Below the pieces are notes generated by a model. The model searched no databases. It had not been told where the DNA came from and saw only the letters and a program-made list of their open reading frames with translations. From Paenibacillus montanisoli (GTDB lineage Bacteria > Bacillota > Bacilli > Paenibacillales > Paenibacillaceae), in assembly GCF_003268025.1 (NCBI RefSeq), contig NZ_QLUW01000001.1, positions 1,612,001 through 1,676,000 on the forward strand: a stretch of 64,000 nt of DNA, in the 5' to 3' direction. The position numbers and the translations under genes were made by a program. Below, in pieces: positions 1-8,324 of the stretch; position 1 is the first letter of the stretch, and each line of letters begins with the position of its first letter.

Positions 1-977
1 TGCTTCGTCCTGGGGACGAGCTGCTCTACATAACGGGCAGACCGTACGACACGCTGCATAAGGTAATCGGCAAACCCGGCGACGGAAAAGGCTCCCTGCA
101 GGATTTCGGCATCGGCTACGGCGAGGTTGCACCGCTGGCGGACGGGGCCATCGATTGGGAGACCGTTGCGGCGCGCATCACGGAGCGGACCAAAGTGATC
201 GGCATCCAACGCTCGCGAGGCTACGACTGGCGCGCTTCCTACACCGTTGCCGAGATTGGGGAAATGGTCAAGCAAGTAAAGGCGATGAAGCCGGACGCGT
301 ACGTGTTCGTGGACAACTGCTACGGCGAATTCACGGAGGAGCTGGAACCGACGGAGGTCGGCGTTGACCTGATGGCAGGATCGCTGATCAAGAACCCTGG
401 CGGAGGGCTGGCGCCAACGGGAGGTTACGTGGCAGGTACGAAAGAAGCGGTGGAGTTGACGGCATACAGGCTGACGGCTCCCGGCATCGGCGGCGAGGTC
501 GGTGCGACGCTTGGAACGCTGCGCTCGATGTATCAGGGCTTGTTTTTGGCGCCGCATTTGGTCGGACAAGCGCTTAAGGGCAGCGTGTTCGGCGCGGCGA
601 TGTTCGAGCTGATTGGCTTCGAAAGCAATCCTCGTTATGATGCGCCGCGGACGGACTTGATTCAAGCGATCCGTTTCGAGAAAGCGGAGCAGCTGATCGC
701 TTTCGTGCAGGGCGTGCAGCGGGCATCGGCGGTGGATGCGCATGTCGTGCCCGAGCCATGGGACATGCCGGGCTATGAGCATCCCGTCATTATGGCTGCC
801 GGGACCTTTATGCAAGGGGGCAGCTTGGAGCTTTCCGCGGACGCCCCGATCCGCGAGCCTTATATCGCTTACATGCAAGGCGGATTGACGTATGCGCATG
901 TCAAATACGGGGTTCTGAATGCTTTAACGGTACTTGCTGAGCGCGAGTTGGTTGTAATTAAACCTTACACACCTTGA
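1..977 (+). CDS. ynbB: YnbB-like PLP-dependent enzyme (methionine gamma-lyase / aluminium-resistance family), 5' truncated
   Basis: The reading frame is open from base 3, so the window cuts the gene; about 324 C-terminal residues remain. The protein has the fold-type I PLP-enzyme pattern of the YnbB family (Cys/Met metabolism enzymes), with the motif SLIKNPGGGLAP, whose lysine is the expected PLP-binding residue, and upstream VDNCYGEF, which carries the cofactor-contacting aspartate. The substrate in Bacillus is not firmly known; the label aluminium resistance is historical. It lies directly upstream of glnR, as in B. subtilis. Its last codons overlap the GlnR box and the -35 element of the glnRA promoter, so the genes are physically interlocked. 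A GTG at 195 is internal and is not the start. Confidence 0.85.
   Translation, partial: LRPGDELLYITGRPYDTLHKVIGKPGDGKGSLQDFGIGYGEVAPLADGAIDWETVAARITERTKVIGIQRSRGYDWRASYTVAEIGEMVKQVKAMKPDAYVFVDNCYGEFTEELEPTEVGVDLMAGSLIKNPGGGLAPTGGYVAGTKEAVELTAYRLTAPGIGGEVGATLGTLRSMYQGLFLAPHLVGQALKGSVFGAAMFELIGFESNPRYDAPRTDLIQAIRFEKAEQLIAFVQGVQRASAVDAHVVPEPWDMPGYEHPVIMAAGTFMQGGSLELSADAPIREPYIAYMQGGLTYAHVKYGVLNALTVLAERELVVIKPYTP
953..969 (+). promoter_or_regulatory. GlnR/TnrA box upstream of glnR
   Basis: TGTAATTAAACCTTACA matches the GlnR/TnrA consensus TGTNA-N7-TNACA at every fixed position. It ends four bases before the -35 hexamer of the glnR promoter and lies inside the last codons of the ynbB-like gene. 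By analogy with B. subtilis glnRA this is an autoregulatory operator through which GlnR represses the operon under nitrogen excess. Confidence 0.85.
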
Positions 978-1002
978 CACGTTTTTGGCATGGAGGTACA
1001 AT
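974..1002 (+). promoter_or_regulatory. sigma-A promoter of glnRA
   Basis: TTGACA (974-979), a 17-base spacer and TACAAT (997-1002). The -35 overlaps the ynbB stop codon at 975-977. The first gene, glnR, starts 36 bases after the -10. Confidence 0.85.
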
Positions 1003-1038
1003 GGAAGCATATATCAGAAACTGGAAGGTTGATGCGAC

Positions 1039-1449
1039 ATGGGTGACGAAATACGCAGAAATATGGCGCTTTTTCCGATCGGCATCGTCATGAAGTTGAC
1101 CGACTTGACCGCGAGGCAAATCCGTTACTACGAGCAGCACGAACTGATTGTACCCGCTCGTACGTCCGGCAACCAGCGGCTGTTCTCGTTCAACGATGTT
1201 GAGAGGCTGCTTGAGATTAAATCGTTAATCGAGAAGGGCGTTAATATTGCGGGCATTAAGCAAGTCATGAATCCGGTATCCAAGGAATCCGAAGACGCTA
1301 CCGTCGTTAGCGAGCTGTCCGAGGTGAAGCGCCGTGAGCTCTCCGATGCGCAGCTGCATCGGCTGCTGAAGCAGCAACTGATTGAGAAGAGACCGGGTAA
1401 GGCTTCGATGATTCAAGGCCAGCTGTCCCGTTTCTATAACAAAAAATAA
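1039..1449 (+). CDS. glnR: Transcriptional repressor GlnR (MerR family)
   Basis: A 136-residue MerR-family regulator whose N-terminal winged helix carries the motif LTARQIRYYEQHELI (about residues 19-33). In Bacillus, feedback-inhibited glutamine synthetase activates GlnR to repress glnRA and other nitrogen genes. The ATG at 1039 is preceded by GGAAGG (1023-1028) at good spacing and gives the usual GlnR length. The C-terminal tail (KRPGKASMIQGQLSRFYNKK) resembles the GlnR autoinhibitory tail. It is co-transcribed with glnA 31 bases downstream and sits behind a perfect GlnR box, so autoregulation is expected. Confidence 0.95.
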   Translation: MGDEIRRNMALFPIGIVMKLTDLTARQIRYYEQHELIVPARTSGNQRLFSFNDVERLLEIKSLIEKGVNIAGIKQVMNPVSKESEDATVVSELSEVKRRELSDAQLHRLLKQQLIEKRPGKASMIQGQLSRFYNKK

Positions 1450-1480
1450 TTCCACTACCTGGCTTTAAGGAGATGATTCT

Positions 1481-2809
1481 GTGAGCTACACCAAAGATGA
1501 CATCAGACGCATTGCTAAAGAACAGAATGTCCGGTTTATTCGTCTTCAGTTCACCGATTTGCTGGGAACGATCAAGAACGTCGAAATCCCGGTCAGTCAG
1601 CTGGAAAAGGCGCTCGATAACAAAATGATGTTTGACGGTTCGTCCATTGAAGGCTATGTACGGATCGAAGAATCCGATATGTATCTGTATCCGGATCTAG
1701 ACACATGGGTCGTTTTCCCTTGGGTCGCGGAAGATCGTATCGCCCGTCTGATTTGCGACGTATATATGCCTGACGGCACGCCGTTTGCCGGCGATCCGCG
1801 CGGCATTTTGAAGCGCGTATTGAAGGAAGCGGAGGAAATGGGTTATACCGCGATGAACGTTGGACCGGAACCGGAATTCTTCCTATTCAAGACCGATGAT
1901 AAGGGCAACCCGACCACCGAGCTGAACGATCAGGGCGGCTACTTCGACCTTGCTCCGATGGATCTCGGCGAGAACTGCCGCCGTGAAATCGTATTGACGC
2001 TGGAGGAAATGGGCTTTGAAATCGAAGCTTCCCACCATGAAGTGGCGCCGGGGCAGCACGAAATCGACTTCAAATATGCGGATGCGATTAAGGCAGCCGA
2101 CCAAATTCAAACCTTCAAGCTCGTCGTGAAAACGATCGCGCGCCAGCACGGCCTGCACGCTTCGTTCATGCCTAAACCGCTGTTCGGCGTAAACGGCTCC
2201 GGCATGCACTGTCACCAGTCGCTGTTCAAGGGCAGCGTGAACGCGTTTTACGATGAGAGCGACAAACTTGGCCTCAGCCAAACCGCCCGCCATTACATGG
2301 CTGGCGTACTGAATCACGCACGCGCGTTTGCGGCGATCACGAACCCTACCGTCAACTCGTACAAGCGTTTGGTTCCCGGCTATGAAGCGCCTTGCTACGT
2401 GGCATGGTCGGCGAGCAACCGCAGCCCGATGATCCGGATTCCGGCTTCCCGCGGCCTCAGCACGCGGATCGAAGTCCGCAGTCCTGACCCGGCGGCTAAC
2501 CCGTACCTTGCACTTGCCGTTATGCTGAAAGCAGGTCTTGACGGAATTAAGAACAAGACGCCTTTGCCTGCTCCAACAGACCGCAACATCTATGTAATGA
2601 CTGACGAAGAGCGGATCGAAGAAGGCATTCCGAGCTTGCCGGATGACCTGAAAGAAGCGCTGACGGAGCTGATCCGCAGCGAAGTCATCTGTGATGCGCT
2701 TGGCGAGCACGCGCTCGCGCACTTCTACGAGCTTAAGGAAATCGAGTGGGATATGTACCGCACGCAAATCCACGAGTGGGAACGCGATCAATACTTGACC
2801 TTGTTCTAG
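1481..2809 (+). CDS. glnA: Glutamine synthetase type I
   Basis: A 442-residue glutamine synthetase I (glutamate + NH3 + ATP to glutamine) of the short Bacillus GSI-alpha type, which is controlled by feedback and GlnR rather than adenylylation. Visible signatures are the beta-grasp segment [11 protein letters not shown] near residue 50, the metal/ATP motif GPEPEFFLF, the [17 protein letters not shown] motif and NRSPMIRIP. The GTG start at 1481 follows TAAGGAGATG at proper spacing. A strong terminator follows directly. Confidence 0.97.
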   Translation: MSYTKDDIRRIAKEQNVRFIRLQFTDLLGTIKNVEIPVSQLEKALDNKMMFDGSSIEGYVRIEESDMYLYPDLDTWVVFPWVAEDRIARLICDVYMPDGTPFAGDPRGILKRVLKEAEEMGYTAMNVGPEPEFFLFKTDDKGNPTTELNDQGGYFDLAPMDLGENCRREIVLTLEEMGFEIEASHHEVAPGQHEIDFKYADAIKAADQIQTFKLVVKTIARQHGLHASFMPKPLFGVNGSGMHCHQSLFKGSVNAFYDESDKLGLSQTARHYMAGVLNHARAFAAITNPTVNSYKRLVPGYEAPCYVAWSASNRSPMIRIPASRGLSTRIEVRSPDPAANPYLALAVMLKAGLDGIKNKTPLPAPTDRNIYVMTDEERIEEGIPSLPDDLKEALTELIRSEVICDALGEHALAHFYELKEIEWDMYRTQIHEWERDQYLTLF

Positions 2810-2814
2810 AACCG

Positions 2815-2850
2815 AAATCCCTTGCCGCCTACTGGCGGCAGGGATTTTTT
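2815..2850 (+). terminator. Intrinsic terminator after glnA
   Basis: AAATCCCTTGCCGCC pairs with GGCGGCAGGGATTT across a TACT loop (one bulged T) and is followed by a run of six T. Confidence 0.9.
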
Positions 2851-2941
2851 GCAATATAGGGATGGATAGGGGCATCCGCACTTGTACGCCGGCTCATGCA
2901 TACAATGCCACAACAACGTGAAGCGAAAGCAGGTGGCGGAC

Positions 2942-3535
2942 ATGACGCGGAAAGCGAAGAAAAGGGCGGCATCAGCAAATGAGCCGTTTCGGCTAACCGG
3001 ACCGATGCTGTCCCATATCGCAGCGACGATGGTGCCCTTCTTCAAGAAAATTGCGGTGAATTACACGTATGCGCTGAAATGGTCCAAGGCGGTGCGGACG
3101 GCGGATTTGGATACGCTGAGCGCATTGTTCAAACTGGCTGTGCCGGGAGCGAAATTGAACGGCTTCTCGACGAACGCCATCGGCTATTTCTTCGATTTCG
3201 ATTTTCCGGATCCGGTTCTTCAGTATTCCGTCGGAACAACGATTCCGCCCGGCACGACGCAATTTACGTTCTCGACGCCGATTCATCGGGCGATCGCGCG
3301 AGCGGCGCTGCCCTTCTATAGGGCGCTGGCATCGTCCTCGTGCTATGCGGCGGCGGTCGCTGCGGCGATCAACGGCAACAAGCTCACGCGGTTAAGAATA
3401 TTGCTTCGACAGAAAATAACGGCAAGCGCACTCAAATCCATTCGCATCGAGTTCTCCGGCGCTGCTTTAAGCTTCAAGTACAGCAGCAGCAAGTTTACGT
3501 ACCGGCATTTATTATTCCGAGAAATTGTAGGTTAG
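2942..3535 (+). CDS. Conserved hypothetical protein
   Basis: A 197-residue protein I do not recognise. The ATG at 2942 follows AGGTGG and yields a basic N-terminus (MTRKAKKRAA); an in-frame TTG at 2882 has no good ribosome binding site. The middle contains a hydrophobic/aromatic segment around GYFFDFDFPDP and the C-terminus is Ser/Lys rich. No signal peptide or clear membrane segment is visible. It stands alone between glnA and the convergent lexA and is followed by a 24-bp perfect stem-loop. The Ala-rich composition and codon use match its neighbours, so it is probably a real gene. Confidence 0.6.
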   Translation: MTRKAKKRAASANEPFRLTGPMLSHIAATMVPFFKKIAVNYTYALKWSKAVRTADLDTLSALFKLAVPGAKLNGFSTNAIGYFFDFDFPDPVLQYSVGTTIPPGTTQFTFSTPIHRAIARAALPFYRALASSSCYAAAVAAAINGNKLTRLRILLRQKITASALKSIRIEFSGAALSFKYSSSKFTYRHLLFREIVG

Positions 3536-3556
3536 CTGACATCGCGTGGAATTTAG

Positions 3557-3606
3557 AAAGGGGCATGCCTCCTCGCTGCAACTGCAGCGAGGAGGCATGC
3601 CCCTTT
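3557..3606. terminator. Long perfect bidirectional stem-loop between 2942-3535 and lexA
   Basis: A 24-bp perfect inverted repeat (left arm 3557-3580, right arm 3583-3606) with a two-base loop (AC), flanked by AAA and TTT. It separates two convergent genes and so probably terminates both. Confidence 0.8.
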
Positions 3607-3615
3607 GCGCGTTTA

Positions 3616-4236
3616 TTAGTGGATGTCGCGGAAAAGGCCAATGACTTTGCCGAGAATGGAAACATTACGCAGGCGGATCGGCTCCATCGTGGCATTCTCC
3701 GGTTGGAGACGGATGTGATCCTTCTCCCGATAGAACGTCTTAACGGTTGCTTCGTCATCTTCGGTCATCGCGACGACGATATCGCCGTTCAAAGCGGTTT
3801 GCTGCTGGCGGACGATTACATAATCGCCGTTATGAATGCCCGCATCGATCATACTTTCCCCTATTACGTTGAGGATAAAGACGTTGTGGTCACCTACCTT
3901 ATCGGCAGGCAGCGGGAAGTAATCCTCAATATTCTCCGTCGCCGTAATCGGCACGCCGGCGGTTACCTTACCGACAACGGGAACCTTGGCAATCGCGAGC
4001 GGGAACGGAATCTCGTTGTCCTCTCCGTCCAAAATCTCGATGGCGCGCGGCTTCGTCGGGTCGCGGCGGATCAGGCCTTTCTTCTCCAGGCGGTCAAGGT
4101 GGCCGTGGACGGTCGAACTGGATGCGAGTCCGACTGCTTCGCCGATCTCGCGAACAGAAGGCGGATAGCCTTTCTCGCGTACTTCCGTCTTGATGAATTC
4201 TAGTATCGCCTGTTGGCGGTTTGAAAGTTTCGACAT
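3616..4236 (-). CDS. lexA: SOS repressor LexA
   Basis: A 206-residue LexA: N-terminal winged helix ([23 protein letters not shown], with its first 20 residues near 25-44), cleavage site Ala93-Gly94 in KVTAGVP, catalytic Ser128 in GESM and Lys166 in ATVKTF. RecA-stimulated self-cleavage derepresses the SOS regulon. The ATG at 4236 is chosen because GGAGTG lies just upstream; an upstream GTG at 4245 would overlap that ribosome binding site. The gene is divergent from yneA, with four LexA boxes in between, and one box sits in the lexA promoter spacer, so it is autoregulated. Confidence 0.97.
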   Translation of the reverse strand: MSKLSNRQQAILEFIKTEVREKGYPPSVREIGEAVGLASSSTVHGHLDRLEKKGLIRRDPTKPRAIEILDGEDNEIPFPLAIAKVPVVGKVTAGVPITATENIEDYFPLPADKVGDHNVFILNVIGESMIDAGIHNGDYVIVRQQQTALNGDIVVAMTEDDEATVKTFYREKDHIRLQPENATMEPIRLRNVSILGKVIGLFRDIH

Positions 4237-4267
4237 CGGAATCACTCCAAAGATTCATTTGTGTCAA

Positions 4268-4296
4268 ATTATAGCATAGAACCGGAGTTCGTACAA
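4268..4296 (-). promoter_or_regulatory. lexA promoter
   Basis: On the minus strand TTGTAC (4296-4291), a 17-base spacer and TATAAT (4273-4268). The spacer contains most of LexA box 1 (4278-4291). Confidence 0.8.
4278..4291. promoter_or_regulatory. LexA box 1
   Basis: AGAACCGGAGTTCG matches the Bacillus LexA consensus CGAAC-N4-GTTCG at all fixed positions but the first. It lies in the lexA promoter spacer. Confidence 0.88.
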
Positions 4297-4332
4297 ACAT
4301 AAGTTCGAGAAACACAGGTTCGCATATTTTTG

Positions 4333-4346
4333 CGAACAAATGTTCC
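4333..4346. promoter_or_regulatory. LexA box 2
   Basis: CGAACAAATGTTCC matches CGAAC-N4-GTTCG except for the last base. Confidence 0.88.
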
Positions 4347-4354
4347 AATAGCGC

Positions 4355-4384
4355 TTGACCGCAAACAAGCGTTCGTGTTATTCT
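4355..4384 (+). promoter_or_regulatory. yneA promoter
   Basis: TTGACC (4355-4360), an 18-base spacer and TATTCT (4379-4384). LexA box 3 lies almost entirely inside the spacer, which fits SOS repression. Confidence 0.7.
4362..4375. promoter_or_regulatory. LexA box 3
   Basis: CAAACAAGCGTTCG matches CGAAC-N4-GTTCG except at the second base and overlaps the yneA promoter spacer. Confidence 0.85.
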
Positions 4385-4399
4385 GAATTCAACAAATAC

Positions 4400-4413
4400 A
4401 GAACAAACGTTTG
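4400..4413. promoter_or_regulatory. LexA box 4
   Basis: AGAACAAACGTTTG fits the looser consensus CGAAC-N4-GTTYG with one mismatch. It lies between the yneA -10 and the start codon, over the expected transcription start region. Confidence 0.75.
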
Positions 4414-4424
4414 GGGTGCTGAAG

Positions 4425-4802
4425 ATGATGACAACGATCTCCACTTACTCTTCTACTTATAAAGGTACGACTCGCAATTCACGTTCTAACAATCGCACAG
4501 GGAAAGAGAGAAGGGCTGAACGCGTTTTACTGAGACTAGGGGTCGCAACGCTGTTTTTCGTACTGCTCTTCACGGGATTGACGATCATGACAAGCCAGGC
4601 AAACAGCGAGCACCCGGCTGAACCGACCGCTTCGGAGCGGATCGTCGTTGTAGGCGCTGGCGACACGCTCTGGAATATTGCCAGCCGCGTTCGCAAGGAA
4701 GGCGAAGATATTCGCCATGTCGTCTACAGCTTGAAGAAGCGCAATAATTTATCGACCAGCACGCTGCAAACGGGACAATCGCTGATCGTTCCTGCGGAAT
4801 AA
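4425..4802 (+). CDS. yneA: SOS cell-division inhibitor YneA (LysM protein)
   Basis: A 125-residue protein with a basic N-terminus, one membrane segment (about residues 34-55, LRLGVATLFFVLLFTGLTIM) and an extracellular LysM domain (about 74-122, VVGAGDTLWNIASRV to GQSLIVPAE). This is the YneA architecture: in B. subtilis it is induced by SOS and delays septation during repair. The ATG at 4425 is six bases after GGGGTG; an in-frame GTG at 4416 overlaps that site. Divergence from lexA through four LexA boxes supports the name. The usual neighbour yneB (resolvase-like) is absent. Confidence 0.93.
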   Translation: MMTTISTYSSTYKGTTRNSRSNNRTGKERRAERVLLRLGVATLFFVLLFTGLTIMTSQANSEHPAEPTASERIVVVGAGDTLWNIASRVRKEGEDIRHVVYSLKKRNNLSTSTLQTGQSLIVPAE

Positions 4803-4830
4803 TTGAATTAGCACGTTCATGTGATGGACG

Positions 4831-4862
4831 AAAGCCTGAGTTAAACTGCTCAGGCTTTTTTC
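4831..4862 (+). terminator. Intrinsic terminator after yneA
   Basis: AAAGCCTGAG / CTCAGGCTTT stem around a short loop, followed by a run of T. Confidence 0.9.
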
Positions 4863-4975
4863 TATGCCGTTTTCATAGTCTATATAACAGGCCCGAATCG
4901 CCTTGACAATGGGCGGCTCAAAATGTCAAAGTAAAGAATGACATGTTGGCCGAAACAGGAAGGGAGTGTGCAACT

Positions 4976-5173
4976 ATGGAAAAGATTATCGCCCGAATCA
5001 ACGAACTATCCAGAAAGAACAAATCGGTAGGGTTGACGCCGGAAGAATTGATCGAACGCGATGAGCTTCGCCGCATTTATCTCGATAATTTCAAACGCAA
5101 TTTCCGCAATCAACTGGATAACATCAAATATGTGGAAGATGAAGAGGACGGGGAAGATTCAATCAAGCACTAA
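4976..5173 (+). CDS. ynzC: DUF896 family protein (YnzC-like)
   Basis: A 65-residue acidic-tailed helical protein starting MEKIIARINELSRK, with the DUF896 pattern of two helices around GLTPEELIERDELRRIYLDN. B. subtilis YnzC is the structural prototype; its function is unknown, although it belongs to the SOS-regulated yneA operon there. Here a terminator separates it from yneA, so SOS control is not evident. The ATG at 4976 has AGGAAGGGAG upstream; an in-frame TTG-type start at 4943 is less likely. Confidence 0.88.
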   Translation: MEKIIARINELSRKNKSVGLTPEELIERDELRRIYLDNFKRNFRNQLDNIKYVEDEEDGEDSIKH

Positions 5174-5205
5174 TAACGGTCAATCGAAGGGGAGGACTTG
5201 TGCCA

Positions 5206-6201
5206 ATGAAATACCGTTTACTTGGTCGAAGCGGACTAGCAGTATCTGAGCTTTGTTTGGGAACGATGACGTTCGGCAACACGACGAGCGAGGCCGACTC
5301 CATTGAAATGATCGATCGGTTCTTCGAGAAGGGCGGCAATTTTTTGGATACGGCGAACGTTTATGTATCCGGGCGCTCCGAGGAAATCGTCGGCAAAGCG
5401 ATCAAGTCGCGCCGTCCGGAAACCGTCCTTGCAACGAAGGTTAGATTCGCGACATCGAATCATCCAAACGGCGCAGGCGTCTCGCGCAAGCATATTATGG
5501 ATGCTGTGGATGCCAGCTTGCAGCGTCTCGGAACCGATTATATCGATCTCTACCAGGTTCACGTTTGGGATCATGCGACGCCGATCGAAGAGACTCTTCG
5601 GGCGCTCGATGATTTGGTTGCTTCAGGCAAGGTCCGTTATATCGGCTGCTCCAACTTCTTTGCTTGGCAGCTGATGAAGTCGCTGGCCGTCAGCGACTGG
5701 AACCGGTATGTCCGTTTCGTCTCGATCCAGCCTCAGTACAGCCTCGTTAGCCGGGAGATGGACCGTGAGATGCTGTCGCTATGCTTGGAAGAGAATGTAG
5801 GCATTATTCCGTGGGCGCCGCTTGGCGGCGGGTTCTTGACGGGACGCTATACGAATGAAGAGCCGACGAGCGGCCGCTTGACCTCCAAGCAAGGCGAGAG
5901 CTCCTGGCAGAACCGGGCGACGGCAAATAACTTTGCCGTGCTGGAGGCCGTCCGGAGCGCGGCGAAAGAACTGGACAAGACCCCGGCGCAGATTGCTCTC
6001 GCATGGCTGCTTCAACGGAAGGGTATTACATCCCCGATCTTCGGCGCAAGCACCTTAGAGCAATTCGAAGAAAATATGGGAGCGGCCGGCTGGACGATGC
6101 CGGATGCGGTATGGAACAGGCTGGATGAGATAAGCGCCCTGCCGAGCGAATACCCGAACCGGTTTATCGCGAAGTTCGCCAGACCGTTTCCGCAGCTGTA
6201 A
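5206..6201 (+). CDS. Aldo/keto reductase
   Basis: A 331-residue NAD(P)H-dependent oxidoreductase of the aldo/keto reductase superfamily, similar in length to YdhF/YajO-type enzymes. The catalytic tetrad can be read as Asp and Tyr in FLDTANVYVSGRSE, Lys in VLATKVRF and His in LYQVHVWD; the C-terminal NADP-binding loop appears as PIFGASTLEQFEENM. The true substrate cannot be told. GGGGAGGA precedes both a GTG at 5200 (4 bases from GGAGG) and an ATG at 5206 (10 bases); I prefer the ATG giving MKYRLLGRSG, the usual family N-terminus. Confidence 0.9.
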   Translation: MKYRLLGRSGLAVSELCLGTMTFGNTTSEADSIEMIDRFFEKGGNFLDTANVYVSGRSEEIVGKAIKSRRPETVLATKVRFATSNHPNGAGVSRKHIMDAVDASLQRLGTDYIDLYQVHVWDHATPIEETLRALDDLVASGKVRYIGCSNFFAWQLMKSLAVSDWNRYVRFVSIQPQYSLVSREMDREMLSLCLEENVGIIPWAPLGGGFLTGRYTNEEPTSGRLTSKQGESSWQNRATANNFAVLEAVRSAAKELDKTPAQIALAWLLQRKGITSPIFGASTLEQFEENMGAAGWTMPDAVWNRLDEISALPSEYPNRFIAKFARPFPQL

Positions 6202-6245
6202 ACAGAGGCCTATCTTTGCCTCAGGATTATGAAGGAGGAACATCA

Positions 6246-6764
6246 TTGTCTCGATCGTGGGAACGCAAAGTACAGAAGAACCAAGCACAAATTAACAAAC
6301 AGCGCAAGAAGCTGGGCAAGGCACCGCTAATGGCAGCCAAATCAAGCGCCGAGAAGGTGGATACCTTTAAAGGCAGAAGCTATCTGATGCCGGCATTCCT
6401 GCTGCTTTTTATCCTGTTCTACGTCATCGTCACGGTCAGCTCAGAGGCGTATGAACAAACCGGCACGATGTTCTGGGTTACCGTTGGGTGTTACATTGTT
6501 CTAGCGCTGCTGTTTATGCTTCGCCGTCCGTATCTGTCGGTAGGCAGCGATTTTGTCCGTTCCCGCCGTTTCACGGGGGATCGTTCGATCTACGCTAACA
6601 ACATCAAGGCGATTTCCGCTCAGAAGGGCTACATCGTCGTGGAGCAGCATAAAGGCGGCAACTGGGTGTTCTCCCGCGTGATTAACCGTTTCCCGACGGA
6701 TCAAATGGCGGATCGCTTACGTGCGTTCTGCGCGCAGCATGGCATTGCTTTTAATGAAAAATAA
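6246..6764 (+). CDS. Two-pass membrane protein of unknown function
   Basis: A 172-residue protein: a strongly basic cytoplasmic N-terminus (KVQKNQAQINKQRKKLGK), two adjacent membrane helices (LMPAFLLLFILFYVIVTV and MFWVTVGCYIVLALLFML), then a soluble PH-like C-terminal part of about 75 residues (YLSVGSDFVRSRRF onward). The TTG start at 6246 is set by AAGGAGGA at 6232-6239; an in-frame TTG at 6216 lies upstream of that site and is rejected. It sits between an aldo/keto reductase and a HAD hydrolase in the same direction with short gaps, probably one operon. I do not recognise the family. Confidence 0.75.
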   Translation: MSRSWERKVQKNQAQINKQRKKLGKAPLMAAKSSAEKVDTFKGRSYLMPAFLLLFILFYVIVTVSSEAYEQTGTMFWVTVGCYIVLALLFMLRRPYLSVGSDFVRSRRFTGDRSIYANNIKAISAQKGYIVVEQHKGGNWVFSRVINRFPTDQMADRLRAFCAQHGIAFNEK

Positions 6765-6790
6765 ACCGGAATCGGAGTGCAGACAACATC

Positions 6791-7576
6791 ATGGCTAAAC
6801 AAGCAGTTCTCTTTGATCTTGACGATACTTTACTATGGGACGACCGCAGCGTGCAGGAAGCGTTCGAAGCGACCTGCGAAGCTGCCGCGGCGCAGACCGG
6901 CGTGAACGCGAAGGAGCTGGAGGATGCGGTTCGCCGCGAAGCCCGGGCGCTCTATGAATCGTACGAAACGTTCCCGTTCACGAAGATGATCGGCATCAAT
7001 CCATTCGAGGGGCTATGGGCAAACTTCCTGGAAGGCGAGCAGGAAGAGTTCCGCAAACTGCAGCAGCTTGCTCCAGCCTATCGCCGCGAAGCTTGGACGC
7101 GCGGCCTGAAGTCGCTTGGCATCGAGAATCCCGAGCTAGGCGCTCAACTGGCCGAACAGTTTCCGGCTGAACGCCGCAAACGCCCTTATGTGTACGACGA
7201 AACCTTCGCCGTTCTGGACCAGCTGAAAGGCAAGTATAAGCTCTTGCTGCTCACGAACGGGTCGCCGGATTTACAGCGCGAGAAGCTGGCCGGCGTACCG
7301 GATATCGTTCCTTATTTCGATCACGTCATTATTTCCGGCGAGTTCGGTCAAGGCAAGCCGGCGGCGGCTATTTTCCATCATGCGCTGGAGCGTCTCGGCA
7401 TTGAGCCGGAGCACGGCATTATGGTGGGGGACAAGCTGACGACGGATATTCTTGGCGCCAATACGATCGGCATGACTTCCGTATGGATTAACCGCCACGG
7501 CATGAAGCGTTCGGATGAAATCATTCCATCCCATGAAATCAAGCATCTGGAGGAGCTGCTGCCGCTGCTTGTATAG
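6791..7576 (+). CDS. HAD-superfamily hydrolase
   Basis: A 261-residue haloacid dehalogenase-like phosphatase. Motif I is FDLDDTLLWD (nucleophile and acid/base aspartates), motif II LLTNGSP, motif III Lys in GQGKPAAAIF and motif IV GDKLTTDILGA. The helical cap lies between motifs I and II (C1 type), as in YjjG/YfnB-like nucleotidases. Substrate unknown. It is followed by a strong stem-loop shared with the convergent mtnD. Confidence 0.88.
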   Translation: MAKQAVLFDLDDTLLWDDRSVQEAFEATCEAAAAQTGVNAKELEDAVRREARALYESYETFPFTKMIGINPFEGLWANFLEGEQEEFRKLQQLAPAYRREAWTRGLKSLGIENPELGAQLAEQFPAERRKRPYVYDETFAVLDQLKGKYKLLLLTNGSPDLQREKLAGVPDIVPYFDHVIISGEFGQGKPAAAIFHHALERLGIEPEHGIMVGDKLTTDILGANTIGMTSVWINRHGMKRSDEIIPSHEIKHLEELLPLLV

Positions 7577-7597
7577 CGCTCGGCTCACAGAGCACAT

Positions 7598-7629
7598 AAA
7601 AAAGACCTGTCCGCGGACAGGTCTTTTTG
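7598..7629. terminator. Bidirectional terminator between HAD gene and mtnD
   Basis: A-rich flank, perfect 9-bp core GACCTGTCC/GGACAGGTC and T-rich flank (AAAAAGAC...GTCTTTTT); symmetrical, so usable by both convergent genes. Confidence 0.9.
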
Positions 7630-7636
7630 TATTCGC

Positions 7637-8173
7637 CTATACGAAAGTAGGATCTTCGATGTTATTCGCAATCCAGCCGTCCTTCTCGATGAACAGGCGC
7701 ACTGCGATAATCTCGCGGTTATCCATCAGCGTGAAGAAGTGGGCTTTGTTCTCCGGCACGGAGATGACGTCGCCGGCTTCAAGCTCAACGTCAAAGTAGC
7801 CGGTTTGCTCGTCGCCTTTAATGATGAAGATCCCGCGGCCCGCTACGATACCGCGAATTTCGTCTTCGGTATGCGTGTGGATCTGCTCGAACTTCTTGAG
7901 CAATTCCTCGATGTTCGGCGTCGCGTCGGAAAGCGAGATGACATCCCAAATCTGGTAACCGCGGCGTGCGGCCAGATCGCGAATTTCGGCGTCGAACGTG
8001 TTCAGTATCGTTTGCTTCTCTTCATCGTTCAGAACGAATTTGTTATGTAGGTCGGCCGGAAGCTTGCTTGCGTCCCAGTGCTCGTAAAGCACTTCTTGCT
8101 TCTCTAGAAAGGCGCGGACGTTTTCCTCGCCGGAAATGCGTTCGCCCGTTGTGCGTACTCGAATTTCAGCCAT
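7637..8173 (-). CDS. mtnD: Acireductone dioxygenase (cupin, methionine salvage)
   Basis: A 178-residue cupin metalloenzyme of the ARD family, which oxidises 1,2-dihydroxy-5-(methylthio)pentene-3-one to the keto acid precursor of methionine (or to another product depending on bound metal). The metal ligands are visible as HTHTEDEIR (two His and the Glu) and the later His in ENKAHFFTL. The ATG at 8173 has AGAGGG upstream. The reading frame stays open far upstream (to 8665), but that extension lies antisense to metH and is not coding. No other mtn gene is adjacent, but it is divergent from metH, a functional link to methionine. Confidence 0.92.
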   Translation of the reverse strand: MAEIRVRTTGERISGEENVRAFLEKQEVLYEHWDASKLPADLHNKFVLNDEEKQTILNTFDAEIRDLAARRGYQIWDVISLSDATPNIEELLKKFEQIHTHTEDEIRGIVAGRGIFIIKGDEQTGYFDVELEAGDVISVPENKAHFFTLMDNREIIAVRLFIEKDGWIANNIEDPTFV

Positions 8174-8324
8174 CGTACAATCCCTCTTTTCGCATAAATC
8201 GTAATTCCGATCAGAATAAGTATAGAACAAATCCAATGTCCTGAAAAGGTTCTTTGCACAGGGGGGGAATTCTGGTAGAGTATAGGGAAATGATTTTTGC
8301 GTATATGGAAGGGAAGTGCATCTT

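Noticed and set aside
1883..2881. 332-codon antisense open frame over glnA
   Set aside because: Antisense to a clear glutamine synthetase and crosses its terminator.
4903..4931. Promoter before the DUF896 gene
   Set aside because: TTGACA at 4903-4908 is good, but no acceptable -10 lies at 16-18 bases.
8174..8324. SAM riboswitch (S-box) for metH or mtnD
   Set aside because: The 151-base gap lacks the conserved S-box elements and a terminator; only ordinary promoter-like sequence is seen.
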